Shown piece by piece: positions 57,001-64,000 of a stretch of DNA of 64,000 nucleotides. The notes below the pieces were generated by a model. It searched no databases. It was not told the DNA's origin and saw nothing but the letters and a program-made list of their open reading frames with translations. This stretch comes from Phragmites australis (taxonomy: Eukaryota; Streptophyta; Magnoliopsida; Poales; Poaceae), in the NCBI RefSeq assembly GCF_958298935.1, contig NC_084925.1, forward strand, positions 17,481,001-17,545,000, given 5' to 3'. Every line of letters begins with the position of its first letter. Within the stretch, counting starts at the first letter, position 1. The translations under genes were made by a program, and so were the position numbers.

Positions 57001-59640
57001 ATGTAGCGGATGGCAGTTGAGTTTCAGTTCCGTTCGTGAATAGTACCCATGCCAATATGATTTCCTCCGATATTCATGCTCCACTCTTCTCCAACCCTGC
57101 ACCATCATGGGCTGATCTATGTCGACAACTTGAGGAATACCGCCAAGAACACTGATAATGGTTTGCTGATATATTCGCCGCCCTCATCGGCTCTCTGGAT
57201 CCAAAGGAGGCACCTCAGCTTTCTTCCCCCTTATCGCACCAACTGCTAACCTCAGATGCCTGTACCAACAACTATGATCTACAGCATGGTAATTGCGCTA
57301 CCTCGATGGATGCTTTCTTCATCCCACCGCTTGCCACCACACTGTCGATCATCAACGCATCTTCAGTTGCTTCACCGTCGACAACCGTCATCCTGCCAGA
57401 TTCCATCGTCCCGTCATCTGCAACTTTATCAAAGGTTATGACCAACGCTTCTCGACAATCATCGAGAGATGAACACTCCCGCAACATTGCCTAATGCCGA
57501 ACATTGGTGTTACCTCTACGTCGGTCTTCCACCCTGTCTCAACGCCAGACGGTGTTGCCCATGTCTCCCTAGGTGTGCCCGATGACGACTCCTCCGCCAC
57601 CATCGACGCTGTCCTCCACGACTTCGCCAGGCCCGCCACCACGTCACCTTCCGGGTTGCTTCTTTTGGCCCCTTCTTCCACCTCGGCGCAAGGCGGACAG
57701 TTCCATGTGGATTCTATTGCACACGGCGTGAACAATACCCATGATATTGTTCATTAGGAGTTGGCCGGCTTCCCCGACCTTCGCGCGCCGTCCGCCAATG
57801 ATATCTTCTCCGACATGCACAGTGCAGTCTCATCTGCTTCTCCAGAATCCACGAAGGATGTGACCGGAGACTTCCTTTCCGCAGGTGGAAAGGTTCTGCC
57901 GTACCATCTGCTCTCCCATGGCCGAAAACTATTCTCTGCAGATGGTCAGACATGCATAATGCAGAACCTATTATTATGGCAACTCATGGTGTTCAGGAGG
58001 AACACACAACCACTACACAGGATTTCACGGTGTCAGCGGTCACGAAGTCCCTCACCGAGGCTTATGGTACTTCAACAGCCGTGGACTCTCATTCGCCATC
58101 CACAGCCGACCTGGAATTCACGCTCAGGGCAGGACGCCCCAAGGTGTTTGATGCCACTGAACCATTACCGATCTGCAAGTCTTTCGGCGGGAAACCTTTG
58201 AGCTTGGAACCAAACAACACTACAATGAAGGTGATCTGACGACGGCTTCCATACCCAGTGCCTTGGACAGGCCGCCTGATCCAACCTCCTCCACCCCAAG
58301 TGTCCGGGTCAATTCTCGGGTTGCTACTTACACCTCGACAACAACCACTAGCCTCTGCCCATCGACCATCTCCCTCAACGATAAGTCCTTTACACCCTTA
58401 GGTTCGTTGTTCCATGCATCTTCATTCGCATCCTTCTACAATGGCAACGTGCGGCACCCCTCCCCGACTACCTAGCCTTCAATGGCGAGAGAAGGCTCCA
58501 AGGTCGTAACTATCTCCATGTTCCACGACACTGCCACTTATACCTCAACAACGGCAGAGCGACCAAGCACCACCCCAACAGCATCATGTGTCCTCCAGGC
58601 ATGCTTTTTCCCCGGCTAGGACAACACATGTCCTTCGTGTTGGGTCGATTGACTGTCCTCTTCTACTATAGTTGACCAACATCAATGACTGCACCCATCC
58701 TGTTGTTGGAAAATAATCGTTGGCGTTCTACACCGACTCTCCACGCTCGACAAGGTCGTGCACCCCAATCAACACCAACCATCAACATCCAGGGGTGGCA
58801 TCCTCCATCAGCGGCTTCCTCACAATAGGTGCTAACGCTGCACTTGTTGTCCTCAACATTGTGCCTAGGGAAGGAGGCCCTATCACAATTGATGATAATG
58901 CTCAGGAGGAGTGCAAAGGGACAAATCCGAGTGGTGTCACCAATGCCTCGATGTTCATGATAGGACTGTTTGCCACATCTACAACCGACAAGTTGGTAGC
59001 GCCCCATTAGCAACCATAATGCAGCAGGAGACCGGAATTGCATGGGCTTTACCTACATCAGTGGCAACTCCAACGACAATGACCTTGCATTGTGTGACCT
59101 GTCAGGTGACCATGCGGTCCTCCTGCTGTCGGGTTGCTCCTGGCTCTGGATTACATCGGAAGGTCGCGGTGGCAAAGAGAGTCGGGCAGGTCAACGGGTG
59201 GATTGCCCCAACATGATGGGGTCTCCACGTACTCCCTGTTATTGAGGGAGCACGGGTTCTCTCCTGCCACGGGGTCCATTACAAACTCTGTCAATCGCGA
59301 CCTCAACCACTCCTTATGATGGAGGGGTGGTTGCTACCACGGTCTAGCGCTAGGCGGTCTCTACTAAGAGGGCGAGGTCGCGTAGCCATGGCACTACCGG
59401 TGAACTCTTTTGATACCGCCACTAGCGGGTGGTTAAGAAGCACTCGCGCAATCTGCAAGTTTTGCACTGGGTCATGGCCTTGTAGTCCAGCTGCTGACCG
59501 CGAAGCAACGAGACATCGCGAGGTGGGGAGCCCCTTGCGTTCGTGTTGCGCGTACGGTGCGAGTCTGCGGTGTGGCACGACGGCCTTAAAGACTTCACCG
59601 CCGAGGGCTCAACCTCCACAGGCGCTCCTTCGGGTGGCGT
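57001..59640 (+). other. decayed Ser/Thr/Pro-rich ORF series, unidentified
   Basis: From 57060 to about 58240 the plus strand has consecutive open pieces in changing frames (57306-57493, 57494-57757, 57761-57952, 57952-58239). Near 57090 it reads NPAPSWADLCRQLEEYRQEH. The run is GC-richer than its surroundings and looks like one protein broken by frameshifts. No domain is recognised. 58240-59640 has further short frames on both strands. Part may belong to the minus-strand gypsy element whose LTR is at 60002. Confidence 0.3.
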
Positions 59641-59645
59641 TGTAG

Positions 59646-59948
59646 TCACTGGGGCGGTATAGGACCACCTCCATGCCTGGCACCAGGTTGGTTTCCCTCT
59701 TGGCCAATGGCTTGGGGCTCACCTCTGGTTCCCGAGGCACGAGCATCTCTATTGCCCCCCGTCCCATGGTCCGCCATGCAGACTTCACGTTCGATCTCTA
59801 AATTCTCGGACTCCGTCTCGATGTCCCATGCTCGGAGCATACCATGCTCGTATGAGTCGTACTCCATGACGAAAACCTCACGACGGTTGGGGTCATCGAA
59901 ACGGGACTCCATGGCCATCACAAATCTGGACATGGGTAGTCCAACCAT
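59646..59948 (-). pseudogene. leader/gag start of a minus-strand gypsy element
   Basis: ATG at 59948 (MVGLPMSRFVMAMESRFDDP), an acidic 100-codon frame that begins 53 bp after the LTR. Its place right after the primer site marks it as the start of the element's coding region, though it shows no gag domain that I recognise. The frame ends at 59646 and further pieces to about 59303 are in other frames. Confidence 0.4.
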
Positions 59949-59989
59949 GGTCTCAATACCTAAAGAAACACGAAAAATGCGCCCTTACT

Positions 59990-60001
59990 TGGCGCACCAA
60001 C
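59990..60001 (-). other. primer-binding region of the minus-strand gypsy element
   Basis: On the minus strand TTGGTGCGCCAAGTAAGGGC directly follows the LTR. The form TTGGCGCGCCAGGTAGGG in this place is widespread in Tat/Athila-like elements of grasses. Confidence 0.6.
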
Positions 60002-60701
60002 TATCGGGGATGATCCCTAACAATGAATCCGGGGTGTACTGGATGATGTGCACATTGATCGATGTTTCTTTATGGTGGGATTTATTCAGGTCTAGGCCTC
60101 CTGTGGGATAATAGTCCTATACCCTATGTATTTTCTTATAGATTAGATGAACTTGTTTCAGAATGTCTCTTTTTACAAGTCGGGCCCTCTCCCTTTATAT
60201 AACAGGGAAAAAGTAGTACATACAAACGGACCATGCCAAACTCTGTAGTAAGTCCACTCCTGACGAAGCCAACCTACTCCTAGGTCATCATTACGGATGG
60301 CATGCACACCCAATCTACCTTAGTTGCTCTACAGGCCCTGTCACGTCTGCCGAGCGCTATCACGCTCGATTGCGAGTCCGTCACATAGCATTAAATGCTA
60401 CGGGACGGGTCACTCCAACTTTATGCCTGCCCACAACCATGCTCGCCGAAAGGTGCCTGGAGAAGGAAAAAACTTGAGTGGACGATATTTAATGTGATTT
60501 GACTGGTTAGATGAGTACATACCCTGCAACCAGCCCTTACTGGTCGCAGGGTCTTCTCCTTTCACCAGGGGGCTGGTCGACTAAGCCCCACTCTGGTCGT
60601 GGGGTGAAGTCGTGGTCTCAAGGATATCAACTGTTAGCTAACATTTGGTAGCGTGGGGCCCGTCTAGTGGGGCACCCACCCCCTTACCTATTACACCGAC
60701 A
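60002..60701 (-). repeat. 5' LTR of a minus-strand gypsy element, 700 bp
   Basis: On the minus strand it starts TGTCGGTGTAATAGG at 60701 and ends ATCCCCGATA at 60002 (expected CCGACA, one base changed). A TATA box (GTTATATAAAGG) is at about 60193-60204 on the same strand. The primer region follows. The outer flank is ATTAT (60702-60706). The rest of the element runs left and is truncated or too decayed to trace. The insertion seems to have split the hAT gene that resumes at 60704. Confidence 0.7.
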
Positions 60702-60703
60702 AT

Positions 60704-61508
60704 TATCATTGTGTTTTGTGGTTTTTTGGTGGGATGCATATGGTGGCCTTGCATATGAGCTCCAAAGTTTAGCAAAGAGAGTAGTTAGTCTTTGCTGTTC
60801 GGCATCAGGATGTGAGCGCAATTAGAGTGCATTTGCTCACCAACAGAAGCCCTTGAGTTGATTTGCTCGATTTACCGCCACATACTACTTACTAAACAGA
60901 CTCTACTTTAGGGGTCGGGTCTCGATCCGAGTTGTTTGTAAGTAATTGCTACCAATTTGCACCAAATCACCAACCTTCTTGTAGATTGCAGCCACCTTTC
61001 ACATGTGAATTTGCATTTTTCTCTATGCAGATCCATACCAAAAAGAGGAACAAGTTGGAGCACAAGAGGTTGAACAAATTGGTGTTCATTAGCTACAACC
61101 AGAAGATGACAAATAGGTTTCTCAAGCTGCGAGAACTCGGTTCCAAAGAAAAAAAAATGGAACCCGTTGGTCCTTGAAGAATTACAGTAGGAGAATGAGT
61201 GGGTTCAGGTTGATGCCGGTTGTGAATCAGTTTATCAAGGGGCTACCGTTGATGCTAGTGATCTAACTTGGGCTCATGTTGATCAAGCTATTGGTGCATC
61301 TCAAGGTCTAAGAGGACATAATTTGCCTCGAGCTGTTGCTACTCATGCCACCAAGTATATCGGCCAGACTTATTCAAGAAAAAGGAAGCATCCTAGGACA
61401 ACTGAGAATGAAGAAATCCTTGAAGATGAAGATGATACCACTAATTTCCACTGCCGAACCCCACCCAGAAAATCAAAGGAACAAACACATAGACACACAG
61501 AGATGTAA
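60704..61508 (+). pseudogene. hAT transposase 3' exons (second hAT element)
   Basis: The first piece, to about 60840, reads FWWDAYGGLAYELQSLAKRV, SLCCSASGCERN, stop, SAF: the hAT dimerisation motif with the expected Trp codon TGG turned to TAG. After an intron-like stretch ending CTCTATGCAG at 61030, the last exon reads IHTKKRNKLEHKRLNKLVFI, then DLTWAHVDQAIGASQGLRG and an acidic tail with a basic cluster (SRKRKHPRT). This is the standard C-terminus of a grass hAT family. Upstream parts are cut off by the gypsy LTR at 60701. A stop and a frame change occur near 61160. Confidence 0.75.
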
Positions 61509-62523
61509 GATAGCAGGTTAAGCATATGCATTTCTATCTTCATATCCTCATATGCGCTCAAATATGCAAACAGGTAATGTTCCACAAGAACCTAACCTTA
61601 TGATCAGGATGCCTTGGTCAAGCTTCATCGCCTACCCCCGCAGCGCATGCTGCCTGTGGAACTTGTTCAACCCACCCTAATTGATAGTAAACAACAAGAA
61701 CAACAATATGCATCAGCAAACACATCAAACCAAACGAAGAGGCTACACGATGATTCACCAACGAAGAGATCCATACCTTCTTTGGGCTCCATTCCGGCGG
61801 GTAATAGAAGTTATCTGCTCTCACAGCGGCAAGCGACGACTGCAGGAAGAAACATAAAAGAATCCGTCAAATAATCAAACCTACGGCGAGGAAGTAAGGC
61901 ATGGTGCACCTGCCCAACAAGATTCCCTGAACTAGAGAAACGCGTGGGGAAAATTTTGGAGGTCAAGGCCCCAATATTTGGGGACGGGGAGTGGATGGAT
62001 AAAGAGCAGAGCCGCTAGGGTTAGATCCTCTACGTACCATGTTGCCTCCTGGTTGGAAGCGGTGGAGGAGATCAACAGATACGGTGACGAGCTGGTGGCA
62101 GCTGCGAGAGTAGGCTCCGGATCTCAGTGGTGACGGCCAATGGTTAGCGTGAGAAGCGGACTCGACGAGCGGTGACGGTATGCTAGTTCAGACTTCAGGC
62201 GTTCCTTCATGAGGACCACCGGGAGTCCAAAACCGACTCGGCGGATTGGTTCGCGCCTGATCAGATGGGCCTAGGTAGGCATCATCACGTTGTGCCAGAA
62301 GATTTTTTATATTTTTTAAATTAAAAAATTGCAAATATATATGTTTGATTTAAAATATTACAAATCTAGACTCATCTCGGCTGTTAATTAGACGAGAGGT
62401 TGATATTTTTTATTTTTTTATTTCAGAAATACAAATGATTAGTAAAATGATTAACAAAAATATTATTGAGTAACTAACCAATAAAAAAGAAAATATAATT
62501 TTACTTCATTTATCAGAAACGTC
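61509..62523. other. unassigned region downstream of the hAT gene
   Basis: No gene is recognised. 61600-62060 resembles a captured gene leader or UTR. 62300-62500 is very AT-rich and could be the end of a Mutator-like element, like that at 53176, but I found no partner end. Confidence 0.3.
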
Positions 62524-62665
62524 AGCCTTTTCAATCATAACCTTTTTAGATGTTGGTATTTTCAGGCGTAGCCTTTTCAGACGTCAATCTTTTATAACAT
62601 GTAAACTTTTTAGATATAGAATTTTTGGACATAGCCTTTTCAAATAACACAATTGCTCCAGGCAC
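62524..62665. repeat. degenerate short tandem repeats (CCTTTTCA words)
   Basis: The word (A/T)GCCTTTTCA or CCTTTTTAGA recurs about every 20-35 bp between 62524 and 62650, with GTC, GTTG or GTAG words between. It lies upstream of the TATA box at 62728. Confidence 0.5.
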
Positions 62666-62727
62666 ATGAATAAATTCATTTTTCTAACTATTTTTCATAG
62701 ACTTACTCCACGAAGCACCACGGATTT

Positions 62728-62739
62728 TATATATAAATA
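62728..62739 (+). promoter_or_regulatory. TATA box upstream of second GRF-finger gene
   Basis: ATATATAAATAG, about 120 bp before the first recognisable coding sequence of the GRF-type gene. Confidence 0.5.
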
Positions 62740-62846
62740 GAAGTACAGGAGACCACATGTAGAACGAAACCAATTATCTCAAGCTCTCCTACTCCCCACT
62801 AAAACGGCCTCCGAACCCTCCTAAAGAAATATAGGTCAGTTCCTAC

Positions 62847-63369
62847 GTCTGCTGGGGTCAAAGTGCCGATGTGCTTATGTGGAGACCTTTGTAAGCTAAA
62901 AAAGTCTAATGACTTCTAAAACATCAGAAAGAGGTTCTTCATGTGTCTGAACTACAAGTATGACCCACCAAAGGGTAGCCTCCCTGGTGGTTACCGCTAG
63001 GTAAACCCTTGTTGGTAAACTACATTACAACTATCTGTCATTTACTACTGATCATTCTTGTCTACATTGGTAGTCTCTACCACCTCTCTATGAGTTAGTA
63101 CAGTGGATGGATACTGAGCAGTCGCAAGAATATGTGTTCCTCCTACGCAATAAACATCTGGCGGCATGGAGAAGATTCGAAGAAATGGAAGTAGACGAGA
63201 GAAGGAAGACTCAGCACAAATGCATGTAGGAGTAGAGGAAACTGAGAGAGGAGCAGGGCTGCCGCGATGAGGAGGCCTGTGAGGAAAAGAGGGAGAGGAA
63301 GCGCAAGAAGATGCAGGAAGCTGGACTAGATGTTGTGAGGAAGGAAAAGTACTCACATTGCACTCAGTA
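62847..63369 (+). pseudogene. second GRF-type zinc finger gene, broken by stops
   Basis: The first part, 62847-62998, reads PTSAGVKVPMCLCGDLCKLK and, after a stop, KRFFMCLNYKYDPP: a GRF finger with the CxCG motif kept (CLCG). After a probable intron, 63080-63369 reads PPLYELVQWMDTEQ, matching the usual PPPLCDFEQWIDTE in which the Cys and Phe are changed. A long charged coiled coil follows (CEEKRERKRKKMQEAG) and the end KYSHCTQ, like the frequent family ending WPRCTQ. Three in-frame stops are present. Such genes accompany Mutator-like elements in grasses; their role is unknown. Confidence 0.65.
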
Positions 63370-64000
63370 GTGTAGTAGTTGTAATCGGGTTGTTTGCATT
63401 CCCTAAAGCATGTTAAGATAATTAGAGGCGATACATGGCTTGGTTAGTAGAAAAGTGTATCGTACATACCATCGTATTTGTTCATTGTTCGAGAAAGTTA
63501 CGATTGTTGTATGGAACTCATAGTGCATTGAGGTATTGTACCAACTAAAAACTGGAAAGCCCGAGTCATAAATGAATAGGTAGAAATGCGGAATAACATA
63601 GTAGGATAGTAACATATATATATTATACATGTAATGTAGTCCATCAACTAGTCCCTAAATCCCCCCCCCCCATTTGGGGACAATCCCCCTATGCTCAAAA
63701 AGGTTATTGCTGCCTACGGCTCCGTTCTCTAACATGGTGCACTGATACGTGAGCGGGTCGAGCGGGACAACGGTCCAAGAAGGCCGACCAGTAGAAGGTG
63801 GCATCACGTAGTCCTCCTAGGTCGACTGTGTGCCTGCCAGGGGAGAGCCGCTAAGTTGGGAGGGCCATATCTCTTATTGCGTGCCACAGGACCCAATTGT
63901 GGTGTTTGTCATGCTCTTCTTGATGACCTGCTCCAGGTACTTTGTTAACGCCATGATCTTCTTGTAATTTGTGAACTCTGAAAGATGTTTACAAAGCAAA
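63370..64000. other. unassigned; poly-C run and a possible minus-strand exon
   Basis: A run of 12 C is at 63661-63672. On the minus strand from 63953 to about 63690 a frame with one stop starts MALTKYLEQVIKKSMTNTTI and looks coding-like, but I do not recognise it. It may be a further piece of the same transposon. Confidence 0.3.

Overview
The window looks like a repeat-rich intergenic stretch of a grass nuclear genome, probably panicoid. This rests on the kinds of element present: Tat-lineage Ty3/gypsy elements with antisense genes, Sirevirus-type Copia elements with CACCGG..CCGGTG palindromes in their LTRs, CACTA elements with captured gene pieces, Mutator-like elements carrying GRF-finger genes, and BED-finger hAT elements. 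Nearly everything is transposon sequence in layers. The only convincing host gene is a small CLE signalling-peptide gene on the minus strand at 51543-51923.

Layout. 1-6561: 3' part of a plus-strand Tat-type gypsy element (element A): RT tail, integrase, tandem-repeat spacer, an antisense gene block with its own TATA box, PPT and 3' LTR. 6562-11224: an older element (B) of the same family and orientation, into which A seems to have inserted; its antisense genes are the decayed counterparts of those in A, and its LTR is cut short. 11225-15995: a minus-strand Sirevirus-like element with gag but no pol, both LTRs truncated. 15998-18350: integrase C-terminus and 3' flank of a third gypsy element. 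18351-20029: unassigned. 20038-23381: hAT element with TIRs and an 8-bp duplication. 23396-29879: decayed Copia element with 185-bp LTRs. 30090-32336: LTR relics and a Tourist-like MITE. 32337-38990: a second gag-only Sirevirus-like element, plus strand, both LTRs present. 39494-44173: three non-autonomous CACTA-like units, one holding a cyclic-nucleotide-gated-channel fragment. 44724-47961: a probable long LTR of a chromovirus-like gypsy element. 48852-50579: solo Sirevirus-like LTR with target-site duplication. 50586-53175: the single gene-like island, with the CLE gene, its uORFs and a poly(A) signal. 53176-57000: Mutator-like element with long TIRs, transposase remnants and two divergent small genes. 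57001-60701: decayed ORFs and the 5' LTR of another minus-strand gypsy element. 60704-61508: 3' end of a second hAT transposase gene. 62300-64000: a second GRF-finger gene with a TATA box, plus unassigned sequence.

How the parts relate. The gypsy elements each show two transcription units facing each other: sense gag-pol driven by the LTR and antisense genes driven by an internal TATA box. The two gag-only Sirevirus-like copies share the same internal structure, so they look like a non-autonomous family dependent on pol from elsewhere. The CLE gene would encode a secreted 12-residue peptide; its leader has two short uORFs, one overlapping the start codon. No RNA genes, CRISPR arrays or prokaryotic features were seen. 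Element ends, splice sites and promoters were read by eye and not verified by search.
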